A DNA stretch of 64,000 nucleotides from Hyphomicrobiales bacterium (GTDB taxonomy: Bacteria > Pseudomonadota > Alphaproteobacteria > Rhizobiales > Rhizobiaceae): assembly GCA_030456445.1 (NCBI GenBank), contig JAKDNM010000005.1:1-64000 (forward strand), read 5' to 3'. Shown one piece after another: positions 16,154 through 25,161 of this stretch. A model generated the notes under the pieces. That model searched no databases and was not told where the DNA came from. It was given only the letters and a program-made list of their open reading frames with translations. Position numbers and translations under genes: made by a program. Numbering within the stretch: the first letter of the stretch is position 1; each line of letters begins with the position of its first letter.

Positions 16154-17095
16154 ATGGCCGCGGCGCGCCGGATCATCATCGATACCGACCCCGGCCAGGA
16201 CGATGCGGTGGCCATCCTGCTGGCGCTGGCGAGCCTGGAACTGGAAGTGATCGGCATCACGGCGGTCGCCGGCAACGTTCCCCTCAGCCTGACGGAGAAG
16301 AACGCGCTGAAGATCTGCGAACTGGCGGGCAAGACGGACATGAAGGTCTATTCCGGCGCTGTCCGGCCGCTGGTGCGTCCGCTGGTGACGGCCGAGCATG
16401 TCCATGGCAGGACCGGCCTCGACGGCCCCGACCTGCCGGAGCCCAAGATGAAGCTTCAGGGACAGTACGCGGTCGATTTCCTCGTCGAGAAGCTGATGGG
16501 AGAGGAACCCGGCTCGATCACGCTTTGCGCGCTCGGACCCCTCACCAACATCGCGCTGGCGCTGATCCGCGAGCCCAGGATCGCGCCGCGCATCCGCGAG
16601 ATCGTCATGATGGGCGGCGCCTATTTCGAGGTCGGCAACATCACGCCCACCGCCGAATTCAACATCCATGTCGATCCGCATGCCGCGGCGGTGGTGTTCC
16701 GGGCCGGTATCCCGATCGTCATGATGCCGCTCGATGTGACCCACAAGGCGCTGGCCACCAGTCAGCGGGTGGCGGCGTTCCGCGCACTTGGCAACAAGGC
16801 CGGTATCGCGGTCGCGGAAATGCTGGGCTTCTCCGAGCGCTTCGACAAGGAGAAATATGCCGGCGACGGCGGCCCCCTGCACGACCCTTGCGTCATCGCC
16901 TATCTCGTCCAGCCGGAACTTTTTTCCGGACGCAATTGCAATGTCGAGATCGAGACGGGATCCGAACTCACCATGGGCATGTCGGTGGTCGACTGGTGGG
17001 GCGTTACCGACCGCAAGAAAAACGCCATCGTCATGCGCGAGGTCGACCCCGAGGCCTTCTTCACGCTTCTGGCCCGCCGCCTCGGCCGCCTCTGA
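16154..17095 (+). CDS. inosine-uridine preferring nucleoside hydrolase
   Basis: 313-residue enzyme that hydrolyses ribonucleosides to base and ribose. The calcium-binding motif is DTDPGQDDA at residues 10-18, and the active-site His 243 lies in GGPLHDPC. The middle has ITLCALGPLTNIALAL and MMGGAYFEVGN, as in the family. The ATG at 16154 has GGAGAAA upstream and matches the conserved N-terminus. Base specificity cannot be read. Salvage of ribose through the window's ribokinase is possible but the genes are far apart. Confidence 0.92.
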   Translation: MAAARRIIIDTDPGQDDAVAILLALASLELEVIGITAVAGNVPLSLTEKNALKICELAGKTDMKVYSGAVRPLVRPLVTAEHVHGRTGLDGPDLPEPKMKLQGQYAVDFLVEKLMGEEPGSITLCALGPLTNIALALIREPRIAPRIREIVMMGGAYFEVGNITPTAEFNIHVDPHAAAVVFRAGIPIVMMPLDVTHKALATSQRVAAFRALGNKAGIAVAEMLGFSERFDKEKYAGDGGPLHDPCVIAYLVQPELFSGRNCNVEIETGSELTMGMSVVDWWGVTDRKKNAIVMREVDPEAFFTLLARRLGRL

Positions 17096-17143
17096 CGATA
17101 TCGTGTCCGGATGGATGGCTTTCCCTTTGCGCCGGTCTGTTGT

Positions 17144-17230
17144 AGGTAGCGTCGGCGCGGGATGAAGCGGCGGGCTTCAGGCGTCAATTCTACCGCATCG
17201 ATGGGCCGGTACGGGTCCGGGACGCTACCT
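17144..17230. promoter_or_regulatory. 10-bp inverted repeat before the RND operon
   Basis: AGGTAGCGTC at 17144-17153 and GACGCTACCT at 17221-17230 are perfect complements, 67 bases apart and ending 15 bases before the adaptor start. They could be two half-sites for a regulator or the base of a leader hairpin. No regulator gene of the TetR or MarR type lies next to this pump. Confidence 0.4.
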
Positions 17231-17245
17231 TCACCGGGTTGTTGA

Positions 17246-18433
17246 ATGAAACTGTCAAACCTAGTGCCAGCGGCCGTCGTCGGCCTTGCCTTGATGGCCC
17301 TTGCCGCCTGCACGGAATCGCAAAGCTCGGCCAATCCTCCTGCCCCGCCGCCGCCACCGGTCAGCGTCGTCAGGGTCAAGGCCCAGCCGGTCTCGATCGT
17401 CAACGACCTGCCCGGCCGGATCGCGCCGACGCGCATCGCGGAGGTCAGGCCGCGCGTCACCGGCATCGTCCTCAAGCGGGTCTTCGAGCAGGGAAGTCTC
17501 GTCAAGGCAGGCGATATGCTCTACCAGATCGACCCGGCGCCTTTCCGCGTCCAGGTGGAAAGCGCCCAGGCGACGTTGCAGCGCGCGCTTGCCACGCGGA
17601 CCCTCGCCCGCCAGCAGGCCGACCGGCAAAAGGAGCTTCGCCAGCGCAATATCTCGAGCGTGCAGGATCTTGAAGCCGCGACCGCGCAACTGGCGCAGGC
17701 TGATGCCGATGTCGCCGCCGCGCAGGCCGGCCTCGACGCGGCGAAACTCAATTTGCAATATTCGGACGTGAAGGCACCGATCAGCGGCCGGATCGGCCGC
17801 GCCCTCATCACCGAGGGCGCGCTGGTCAGCGGTAACGGTGCCGAGAATCTGGCGACCATCCGCCAGCTCGATCCTGTCTATGCCGACTTCACCCAGCCTT
17901 CGTCGGAGATGCGCCTGCTGCGCAAGGCGCTGAAGGACGGCCTCCTGAAAAGCCCGGCGGACGGGCAGGCGACGGTTCGGCTGCGGTTCGATGACGGCAG
18001 CGAATATCCCTATCCGGGGCGGCTGCTCTTTTCCGAATCGACCGTCGACGAGACGACCGGCCAGGTCACCATGCGCGCCGAGTTCCCCAATCCGGACGGC
18101 GACCTCCTGCCGGGCCTTTATGTTCGCGTCCTGATCGAGCAGGGGGTCGAGCAGGCGGCGCTGACGGTTCCGGTGCAGGCCGTCCAGCGCGACAGCGGCG
18201 GCAAGGCGCAACTCTACGTCATCGGCAAGGACGATGTCGCGGAATTGCGTCCAGTGTCGGCGGGGCGCACGACCGGCCAGCAGGTGGTGATCACGAAGGG
18301 GCTGAAGGATGGCGAACAGGTCGTCGTCGAGGGTTTCCAGAAGATCCATCCGGGCGCGGCCGTGAAGCCGGAAGAATGGAAGCCGGCCGACAACACGCTT
18401 TCCAGCGCCCAAAACAAGGCCGACGCCGGTTAA
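17246..18433 (+). CDS. RND efflux periplasmic adaptor (AcrA/MexA type)
   Basis: 395-residue membrane-fusion lipoprotein. The signal sequence ends in the lipobox LAAC with Cys 22. Then come a Pro-rich linker, a biotinyl-lipoyl half-motif region, a coiled-coil hairpin rich in Ala/Gln (about 100-165), GRIGRALITEGALV, and the C-terminal beta-barrel. It bridges the RND permease and an outer-membrane channel. The permease follows on the same strand after 174 bases. No TolC-like gene is in the window. The ribosome binding site is weak. Confidence 0.93.
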   Translation: MKLSNLVPAAVVGLALMALAACTESQSSANPPAPPPPPVSVVRVKAQPVSIVNDLPGRIAPTRIAEVRPRVTGIVLKRVFEQGSLVKAGDMLYQIDPAPFRVQVESAQATLQRALATRTLARQQADRQKELRQRNISSVQDLEAATAQLAQADADVAAAQAGLDAAKLNLQYSDVKAPISGRIGRALITEGALVSGNGAENLATIRQLDPVYADFTQPSSEMRLLRKALKDGLLKSPADGQATVRLRFDDGSEYPYPGRLLFSESTVDETTGQVTMRAEFPNPDGDLLPGLYVRVLIEQGVEQAALTVPVQAVQRDSGGKAQLYVIGKDDVAELRPVSAGRTTGQQVVITKGLKDGEQVVVEGFQKIHPGAAVKPEEWKPADNTLSSAQNKADAG

Positions 18434-18604
18434 GGCCCTGTGGATGGATTGGAGACGGATTTCGCCATGAGGATTGTCGATCAAGGTCAAGCAAAGCGGA
18501 GCGACGCGATGTTTACCCATCGCGAGCGAGGCTTTGCGCAGGATTTGGTCGACAAGACCATGGCTCGCCGCCACGAAATCCGTCTCCAATCCGTTTGCAG
18601 GGCC
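18434..18604. repeat. large palindromic element between pump genes
   Basis: Arm 18434-18464 pairs with 18574-18604 over 31 bases, with a mismatched patch only at about positions 8-12 of the arm. Further inside, GCAAAGC and CGCGATG on the left match CATCGCG and GCTTTGC on the right, so the whole element folds into one long imperfect hairpin. It starts at the base after the adaptor stop and ends three bases before the permease ATG. Confidence 0.8.
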
Positions 18605-18607
18605 TAA

Positions 18608-21600
18608 ATGCCCAGTTTCTTTATCGATCGGCCCATCTTTGCCTGGGTCGTAGCCATTTTCATCATGATCGCGGGCGCGATTTCGCTGCCGCTCTTGCCG
18701 GTGTCGCAATACCCGAACGTCGCGCCGCCGACGCTGACAGTCTATACCCACTATAACGGCGCGCCGCCCGAAGACATCTACCAGAGCGTGACGCAACTGA
18801 TCGAGCAGCAGCTCAACAGCGTGCCCAACCTGCTCTATTACGAATCGACATCCGATTCCTCGGGGCTGGCGCGCATCGTCGTCACCTTCCAGCCGGGTAC
18901 GGACCTCAACCAGGCCAGCGTCGATACGCAAAACGCCATCAACCGCGTCCAGGCGCGGCTGCCGGAAGCCGTCTCCCGGCAGGGCGTCCAGATATCGCAA
19001 TCCGGCTCGGGCTTTTTGATGTTCATCGGCCTCAGGTCGACCGACGGCAAGACCGACGCGGTCGGCCTCGGCGATTATCTCGACCGCAATGTTGTCGGCG
19101 AGATATCGCGCCTGCCGGGCGTTGGGCAGGTACAGCTTTTTTCGCCCAAGCGCGCCATGCGCATCTGGATGGACCCCGACAAGATGATCGGCCTCAACCT
19201 GTCGGTCGACGACGTCATGAAGGCCATCGGCGCGCAGAACGCGCAGGTGTCCGCCGGCCGCATCGGCGCCAAGCCGAACCCGGTGAACCAGCAGATTTCG
19301 GCGACCGTGCTGGTCAGGGGGCAGCTTTCCACGCCCGAGGATTTCGGTTCGATCGTGCTTCGCGCCAATTCGGATGGCTCCACCGTCAGGCTGCGCGACG
19401 TGGCGCGTATCGAGATCGGCGCGGAAACCTACAATTTTTCCACCCGTATCGACGGACAGCCCGCCGCCGGCATCGGCGTCCAGCTCTCGTCGACCGGCAA
19501 TGCGCTTGCCACCTCCGACGCGGTGCGCGCCCGGATGGCGGAATTGGCGAAGTTCTTCCCGCCGGGCTACGAATACATGATCCCCTATGACACATCGCCC
19601 TTCGTGCGCGTGTCCATCGAGAAGGTGGTGCACACGTTGCTGGAAGCGATGGCGCTCGTCTTCGTGGTCATGTTCGTATTCCTGCAGAGCATCCGCTATA
19701 CGGTCATCCCGGCGCTGGTGGTGCCGGTGGCGCTGCTCGGCGCGTGCGCCATCCTTCTGGCGACAGGTTCATCGATCAACGTGCTCACCATGTTCGCCAT
19801 GGTGCTCGCCATCGGCATCCTCGTCGACGACGCCATCGTGGTGGTGGAGAATGTCGAGCGCATAATGGCGCAGGAAGGCCTGCCGCCCAAGGAGGCGACG
19901 CGCAAGGCGATGTCGCAGATCACCGGCGCCATCGTCGGCATCTGGCTGGTGCTGACCGCTGTCTTCGTGCCGATGGCCTTCTTCCCCGGTGCCGTCGGCG
20001 TCATCTATCGGCAGTTCAGCGTCACCATGGTCGGTTCGATCCTGTTCTCCGGCTTCATGGCGCTGTCGCTGACGCCGGCATTATGCGCCAGCTTCCTCAA
20101 GCCGGTTCCGGAAGGCCACCACGAAAAGCGCGGCTTCTTCGGCTGGTTCAATCGCGGCTTCGCCCGCACGACCAGCGGCTATACCTCGATGGTCGGCTGG
20201 ACCACCCGCCGCGCCGGCCGCTTCATGATCATCTACCTCGCCCTCATCATCGGGCTCGGCTATCTCTTTGTGCGCCTGCCTTCCTCCTTCCTGCCCAACG
20301 AGGATCAGGGCTTCGTTCTGGTAGACATGCAGACGCCGCCCGAATCGGCAGGCAACCGGACCGATCACGCCGTCCAGAAAGTGGAGGCCTTCTTCGGCAA
20401 GGAGGAAGCCGTCGAGCACCGCACCGTCATCGAGGGCTATTCATTTTCCGGAGCCGGCGACAATGCGGCGCTCTCTTTCATCACCTTCAAGGACTGGAGC
20501 CTGCGCGGCCTGAAGGATTCGGCGCAGGCCATCGCCGGACGGGCCAATGCCGCCTTCTCACAACTGAAGGACGCCGTCGCCTTTGCGTTGTCGCCGCCGC
20601 CGATCTCCGGCCTGGGTACATCGAACGGCTTCACCTTCCGCCTGCAGGATCGCAGCGGCCTTGGCCAGGCCGCGCTTTCCGCCGCCGCTGCGCAATTGAT
20701 GGCCGCTGCCGCCAAAAGCCCGGTCGTGACCGGGCTGCGCATCGAGGGCATGCCCGAGGCCGCCCAGGTCAATCTGGTGATCGACCGCGAGAAGGCGAAT
20801 GCCTTCGGCGTCGCCTTCGGCGACATCAATTCCGCTCTCTCGGCGTATATCGGCTCGGCCTACATCAACGATTTCCCCAATGCCGGCCGTCTCCAGCGCG
20901 TGATGATCCAGGCCGGCGAGAAGGAGCGCATGCAGCCGCCGGACCTTTTGAAGCTCAACGTGCGCAATGCCTCGGGCGGGATGGTCCCGTTCTCCGCCTT
21001 CGCCCATATCGAGTGGTCGAAGGGGCCTTTGCAGGTCGTCGCCTATAACGGCTACCCGGCGGTGCGCATCAGCGGCAATGCCGCGCCGGGCCATTCCTCC
21101 GGCGAGGCCATCACGGAGATGGAGCAGCTCGCCACCGGCTTGCCGCCCGGCTTCGGCTATGAATGGACGGGCCAGTCGCTGCAGGAGATCCAGTCGGGCT
21201 CGCAGGCGCCGTTCCTGATGGGCATGACGGTGCTGTTCGTGTTTCTGCTGCTTGCTGCGCTTTACGAAAGCTGGTCGATCCCGCTTTCGGTCATGCTGGT
21301 GGTGCCGCTCGGCATCATCGGCGCGGTGCTGGCGGTGATGCTGCGCGGCATGTCGAACGACGTCTATTTCAAGGTCGGTCTCATCGCCATCATCGGCCTG
21401 TCGGCGAAGAACGCGATCCTCATCATCGAATTCGCCAAGGATCTGCACGCGGGCGGCATGTCGGTGTTCGATGCAACGATAGAGGCCTCGCGCATCCGCT
21501 TTCGCCCGATCATCATGACCTCGCTCGCCTTCTCGCTCGGCGTCATGCCGCTGGTGGTGGCGGTCGGCGCCAGCGCCGCCAGCCAGAACGCCATCGGCAC

Positions 21601-21757
21601 CGGCGTGCTCGGCGGCATGATCACCGCGACCGTAATCGCGGTGCCGTTCGTGCCGGTCTTCTTCGTCTTCGTGCTCAGGCTTTTCGGCGGCCGCAAGGCG
21701 CTGGAGGCGAAGCCGCAGGAAGAGCCGTCATTGCCGCTGGAGGCCCCGGCGGAGTGA
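18608..21757 (+). CDS. RND multidrug efflux permease (AcrB/MexB, HAE1 type)
   Basis: 1049-residue inner-membrane proton antiporter, full length for the HAE1 family. N-terminal FFIDRPIFAWVVAIFIM, the TM4 proton-relay Asp pair in GILVDDAIVVVENVER, and the TM10 Lys in GLSAKNAILIIEFAKD are present. Two large periplasmic loops are intact. Pairing with the upstream adaptor indicates export of lipophilic compounds. The only ribosome-binding-like sequence (CAGGG at 18598) is inside the preceding palindrome arm, so translation may depend on RNA folding. Confidence 0.95.
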   Translation: MPSFFIDRPIFAWVVAIFIMIAGAISLPLLPVSQYPNVAPPTLTVYTHYNGAPPEDIYQSVTQLIEQQLNSVPNLLYYESTSDSSGLARIVVTFQPGTDLNQASVDTQNAINRVQARLPEAVSRQGVQISQSGSGFLMFIGLRSTDGKTDAVGLGDYLDRNVVGEISRLPGVGQVQLFSPKRAMRIWMDPDKMIGLNLSVDDVMKAIGAQNAQVSAGRIGAKPNPVNQQISATVLVRGQLSTPEDFGSIVLRANSDGSTVRLRDVARIEIGAETYNFSTRIDGQPAAGIGVQLSSTGNALATSDAVRARMAELAKFFPPGYEYMIPYDTSPFVRVSIEKVVHTLLEAMALVFVVMFVFLQSIRYTVIPALVVPVALLGACAILLATGSSINVLTMFAMVLAIGILVDDAIVVVENVERIMAQEGLPPKEATRKAMSQITGAIVGIWLVLTAVFVPMAFFPGAVGVIYRQFSVTMVGSILFSGFMALSLTPALCASFLKPVPEGHHEKRGFFGWFNRGFARTTSGYTSMVGWTTRRAGRFMIIYLALIIGLGYLFVRLPSSFLPNEDQGFVLVDMQTPPESAGNRTDHAVQKVEAFFGKEEAVEHRTVIEGYSFSGAGDNAALSFITFKDWSLRGLKDSAQAIAGRANAAFSQLKDAVAFALSPPPISGLGTSNGFTFRLQDRSGLGQAALSAAAAQLMAAAAKSPVVTGLRIEGMPEAAQVNLVIDREKANAFGVAFGDINSALSAYIGSAYINDFPNAGRLQRVMIQAGEKERMQPPDLLKLNVRNASGGMVPFSAFAHIEWSKGPLQVVAYNGYPAVRISGNAAPGHSSGEAITEMEQLATGLPPGFGYEWTGQSLQEIQSGSQAPFLMGMTVLFVFLLLAALYESWSIPLSVMLVVPLGIIGAVLAVMLRGMSNDVYFKVGLIAIIGLSAKNAILIIEFAKDLHAGGMSVFDATIEASRIRFRPIIMTSLAFSLGVMPLVVAVGASAASQNAIGTGVLGGMITATVIAVPFVPVFFVFVLRLFGGRKALEAKPQEEPSLPLEAPAE

Positions 21758-21767
21758 GCCAGAAACG

Positions 21768-22472
21768 CTACAGCCCCAGATACGCCTGCCGCACGCGGTC
21801 GTCGGAGAGAAGCGCTTCGCCGCTGCCGGAAAGCGTCACGCGGCCGTTTTCCAGCACATAGGCGTGCCGGGCAAGTTTCAGCGACACGGCGACGTTCTGC
21901 TCGACCAGCACGCAGGTGATGCCCTCGCGGTTGAGATCGACGATTGCCTGAAGAACGTCGTGCACCAGCGCCGGAGCTAGTCCTAGCGACGGCTCGTCGA
22001 ACATGATCAGTTCCGGGCTCCCCATCAGGCACCGGCCGATGGCGAGCATCTGCTGCTCGCCGCCCGACAGCGTTCCCGCGTCCTGCGTCCGGCGTTCGGC
22101 GAGGCGCGGAAACATCTGGTAGACATGGTCGAGATTGTGCGCCTTGCCCGCGCGGGCGCGGGGCAGCATGGCGCCTGTTTCGAGATTCTCGGTGACCGTC
22201 ATGGAGGGGAAGATCTGCCGTCCCTCGGCCACCTGGCCGATGCCGAGATCGCAGACCTTGTAGGTCGGCCAGCCGGCGATTTCGGTTCCCTTGTAACGGA
22301 TATGGCCGCCGGCCGGCTTCTGCATGCCCGCGATGGTACGGATGAGCGAGGTCTTGCCGGCGCCGTTCGCCCCGACGATGGCGACGATCGCGCCCGGCTC
22401 GATCGTGATCGAAACGCCGTCGAGCGCCTGTGCGTCGCCGTAGAACACGTCGATGCCGTCGACCTCCAGCAT
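21768..22472 (-). CDS. livF: branched-chain amino acid-type ABC transporter ATPase LivF
   Basis: 234-residue ATPase with Walker A GANGAGKT, signature LSGGEQQML, and Walker B LIMFDEPSLGL. LivF-specific IGQVAEGRQIFPSMTV is present. The ATG at 22472 overlaps the livG stop as TGATG. It is the last gene of a five-gene operon livK-H-M-G-F on the minus strand and ends 10 bases from the convergent RND permease stop. Confidence 0.93.
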   Translation of the reverse strand: MLEVDGIDVFYGDAQALDGVSITIEPGAIVAIVGANGAGKTSLIRTIAGMQKPAGGHIRYKGTEIAGWPTYKVCDLGIGQVAEGRQIFPSMTVTENLETGAMLPRARAGKAHNLDHVYQMFPRLAERRTQDAGTLSGGEQQMLAIGRCLMGSPELIMFDEPSLGLAPALVHDVLQAIVDLNREGITCVLVEQNVAVSLKLARHAYVLENGRVTLSGSGEALLSDDRVRQAYLGL

Positions 22473-23218
22473 CAGGAAAGCTCCTCGGCGCCGAGATAGC
22501 AGGCGAGCACGTCGGGATTGCGCGTCACCTGTTCGGGTGTGCCTTGGGCGATCACCTTGCCGTAGTTCAGGACCACGACATGGTGCGACAGCGCCATGAC
22601 CGCGCGCATGACATGCTCGATCAGGACGATCGTGACACCGGTCTCCTTGTTCAGCCGGCGGAAGGTCGCGACCATGCGGTCGGTCTCGGTCGGGCGCAGG
22701 CCGGCCATCACCTCGTCGAGCAGCAGGAGCTTGGGCTTCGTCGCCAGCGCGCGCGCTACCTCCAGGCATTTGCGGTCTGGCAGCGTGATGCTGCCCGGCA
22801 GCGCGTTTCGCTTGTCGGCGAGCCCGAGGAGCTCCAGCATGTCGAGCGCGTAGCGCCGTGCCGCCGCCATGTCGCTGGTCCAGGAGAGCGCGCCGACCGC
22901 GACATTGTCGATGACGGTGATCGCGTTGAACGGACGCACCACCTGGAAGGTTCGGCCGACGCCGGCGCGGCAGATTTCGTCCGGCCTCATGCCGACCAGC
23001 GAATGCCCGTCGAGCGAGACGTCGCCGCTTGTCGGCTTCAGCGCGCCGGCGATCATGTTGAAGGTCGTCGTCTTGCCGGCGCCGTTCGGGCCGATCAGTG
23101 CATGGATGGCGCCGGGCGGCACCTCGAAGGAGACATAGTCGACGGCGGTCAGCCCGCTGAAGCGGCGGGTCAGCCCTTCGACCTTGAGCGAAGCGGAGCG
23201 GGGCGCGCCGGCAATCAT
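22472..23218 (-). CDS. livG: branched-chain amino acid-type ABC transporter ATPase LivG
   Basis: 248-residue ATPase with Walker [10 protein letters not shown] and Walker B LLLLDEVMAGL. The ABC signature is degenerate: the usual LSGGQ/LSYG position reads ITLPDRKCLEVARAL. This form occurs in a subgroup of LivG-like proteins. GVGRTFQVVRPF is the LivG-type Q-loop region. The start overlaps the livM stop by ATGA. The partner ATPase LivF has a normal signature, so at least one composite ATP site should be canonical. Confidence 0.92.
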   Translation of the reverse strand: MIAGAPRSASLKVEGLTRRFSGLTAVDYVSFEVPPGAIHALIGPNGAGKTTTFNMIAGALKPTSGDVSLDGHSLVGMRPDEICRAGVGRTFQVVRPFNAITVIDNVAVGALSWTSDMAAARRYALDMLELLGLADKRNALPGSITLPDRKCLEVARALATKPKLLLLDEVMAGLRPTETDRMVATFRRLNKETGVTIVLIEHVMRAVMALSHHVVVLNYGKVIAQGTPEQVTRNPDVLACYLGAEELS

Positions 23219-24225
23219 CGTCCGTCCCCTCCCGTGGAGCGATCGAGCTTGAGCAGCCCAGCCAGCCACGGCCAGACGCCGGACGGGCGGAAGAGCACGA
23301 TGGCGACGACGCAAAAGCCCCAGAAGAAGGTCTTGATACCGTCGATCTGGAGGCCGGAAGTGAGTTCGGTCAGCAATTCGCCGAGCGGGGTCAAGATGAG
23401 CGCGCCGAGGATCGGTCCGAACAGCGTGCCTACGCCGCCGACCACCGTGCCGAGGATAAGCTCGATCGAGCGTCCGGTAGCGAAGGTCGATTCGGGGAAG
23501 AGGTTGTTGTAGTAGAAGGCGTACCAGACGCCGGCGACGCCCGTCAGCGCAGAGGAGATCGCGACCGCGATCATCTTGTAGCGGAAGAGCGGCACGCCGG
23601 CCGCTTCCGCCGCCTCCTGGTCGTCGCGGATCGCCTGCCAGTAGAGCCCGAGCTTGCTGTTCAGGAGAAGGCGGCAAAGCAGCAACGCCGCGCCGGTCAG
23701 GATCAGGATCATATAATAGAACAGGACCGGCGGGCCGCGCAGATTGAGGAGGTCGATGCTGCCCGCGTTCTTCACCGGCAGGAAGAGCCCGGCCGACCCG
23801 CCGAGCCAGGCATTGTTGTCGACCATGATGCCGGTGAATTCGGCGAATGCGATGGTGAGCAGCGCGAAATAGACGCCGCGGATCGAGAAGCGGAAGCCGA
23901 GATAGCCGATGACGCAGCCCATCAGCGTGGAAAGCGCGACCGCCGCCACCACGCCGACCCACGGGCTGACGCCGAAATGCGTGAACAGCGCGGCACTCGT
24001 ATAGGCGCCGATGCCGACGAAAAGCGCATGCCCGAGCGACAATTGCCCGGCAAAGCCGAGCATCAAATTCCACGCCTGCCCGACGAAGGCGAAATAGAGC
24101 GAGATGATCAAGACGCTCAGCACATAGTCGCTGGCGAAGAAGGGCGCGGCCGCCATCACCGCCGCGAAGGCGGCGAGCAGCGCTAGCGCCCGGGGCGGCA
24201 ACCCGTCCGTCAGCCGCGCGATCAT
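23215..24225 (-). CDS. livM: branched-chain amino acid-type ABC permease LivM
   Basis: 336-residue permease with eight or more hydrophobic helices. Family-typical AFVGQAWNLMLGFAGQLSLGHALFVGIGAY runs over about residues 45-75, and GGVGTLFGPILGALIL lies near 280. It forms the membrane channel with LivH. Start and stop each overlap the neighbouring genes by four bases. Confidence 0.93.
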   Translation of the reverse strand: MIARLTDGLPPRALALLAAFAAVMAAAPFFASDYVLSVLIISLYFAFVGQAWNLMLGFAGQLSLGHALFVGIGAYTSAALFTHFGVSPWVGVVAAVALSTLMGCVIGYLGFRFSIRGVYFALLTIAFAEFTGIMVDNNAWLGGSAGLFLPVKNAGSIDLLNLRGPPVLFYYMILILTGAALLLCRLLLNSKLGLYWQAIRDDQEAAEAAGVPLFRYKMIAVAISSALTGVAGVWYAFYYNNLFPESTFATGRSIELILGTVVGGVGTLFGPILGALILTPLGELLTELTSGLQIDGIKTFFWGFCVVAIVLFRPSGVWPWLAGLLKLDRSTGGDGR

Positions 24226-25094
24226 CGCACTTCCTTGCCGAGCAGGCCCTGCGGCCGAAGCAGGAGAACGAGGATCAAAAGCCCGAAGGAAACCGCGCTC
24301 TTCATCGAGGGCTGGAACACGAGCCCCGCCAGCGCCTCCGAGACGCCGATCAAAAGGCCGCCGAGCAGCGCGCCGGGCAGGCTGCCGAGCCCGCCGATGA
24401 TGACGATGATGAAGGCGAGCAGCGTATAGGACGGGCCGAGATAGGGGTGCACGTCGATCAGGAGAACGAGGATAGCGCCGGCGGCGCCCAGGCAGGCCGT
24501 ACCGATGCCGAAGGTGAGCGCGAAGAGGTGGCGCACGTTCAGCCCCACCACCAGCGCGCCGACCTGGTTGTCCCCGCAGGCACGGATCGCCTTGCCCGTA
24601 TCGGTATAGCGGAAGAAGGCGAAGAGCAGGCCGGAGACGACGAGCGCCGCGATCCCGGCATAGATGCGCACCTTGTCGACCAGGAGCGGGCCGATCTGGA
24701 AGGAATCATAGGCATAGGCGACCTGCACGCCCTGCGCGTCCGGACCGAAGATCATCAGGCAGAGGCTGACGATCATCACCGCGATCGCCGCCATCAGGAG
24801 GAACTGCATATAGTCGGGCAGGTGCACGATGCGGCGCACGACGAGGTCCTGCAGCAGATAGCCGAAGGCGAACAGCGCCGCCGCCACGATCGGTATGCAA
24901 TAGAGCGGGTCGATGCCGAGATGGCGAAACAGCACCAGCGTCGCGAACATGCCCATCACCATGATCTCGCCATGGGCGAAATTGACGATGCGGATGACGC
25001 CGAAGATGACCGACAGGCCGAGCGCTGAAAGGCCGTAGATGAGGCCGGTCAACAGGCCGCTGACGGCGACGTTGAGATAAAGCTCGACGGGCAA
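24222..25094 (-). CDS. livH: branched-chain amino acid-type ABC permease LivH
   Basis: 290-residue permease with the LivH hallmark FGVIRIVNFAHGEIMVMG around residue 35 and IIGGLGSLPGALLGG near 240. No ATG or GTG lies near the conserved N-terminus (VELYLNVAVSGLLTGL). The TTG at 25094 with GGAAG upstream fits best. A longer form starting at 25226 would run back through the intergenic hairpin and is unlikely. A 67-base gap with a stable hairpin separates it from livK. Confidence 0.9.
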   Translation of the reverse strand: MPVELYLNVAVSGLLTGLIYGLSALGLSVIFGVIRIVNFAHGEIMVMGMFATLVLFRHLGIDPLYCIPIVAAALFAFGYLLQDLVVRRIVHLPDYMQFLLMAAIAVMIVSLCLMIFGPDAQGVQVAYAYDSFQIGPLLVDKVRIYAGIAALVVSGLLFAFFRYTDTGKAIRACGDNQVGALVVGLNVRHLFALTFGIGTACLGAAGAILVLLIDVHPYLGPSYTLLAFIIVIIGGLGSLPGALLGGLLIGVSEALAGLVFQPSMKSAVSFGLLILVLLLRPQGLLGKEVR

Positions 25095-25120
25095 GGCTTG
25101 CTTCCGGTGCGCGATGTGAT

Positions 25121-25148
25121 TCCGCCCCGGCCGGGTGACCGGGGCGGA
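25121..25148 (-). terminator. intra-operon hairpin between livK and livH
   Basis: A perfect 10-bp G/C-rich stem with an 8-base loop starts 14 bases after the livK stop. There is no T-run, so it is more likely an mRNA-stabilising or partial attenuation structure, which would favour more binding protein than permease. This is common after ABC binding-protein genes. Confidence 0.65.
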
Positions 25149-25161
25149 GCGGGAATGCGTC

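Noticed and set aside
17261-19633. Open frame of 790 codons antisense to the RND pump genes
   Set aside because: It runs across both pump genes and the palindromic gap, shows no recognisable domain, and is explained by GC-rich codon bias on the opposite strand.
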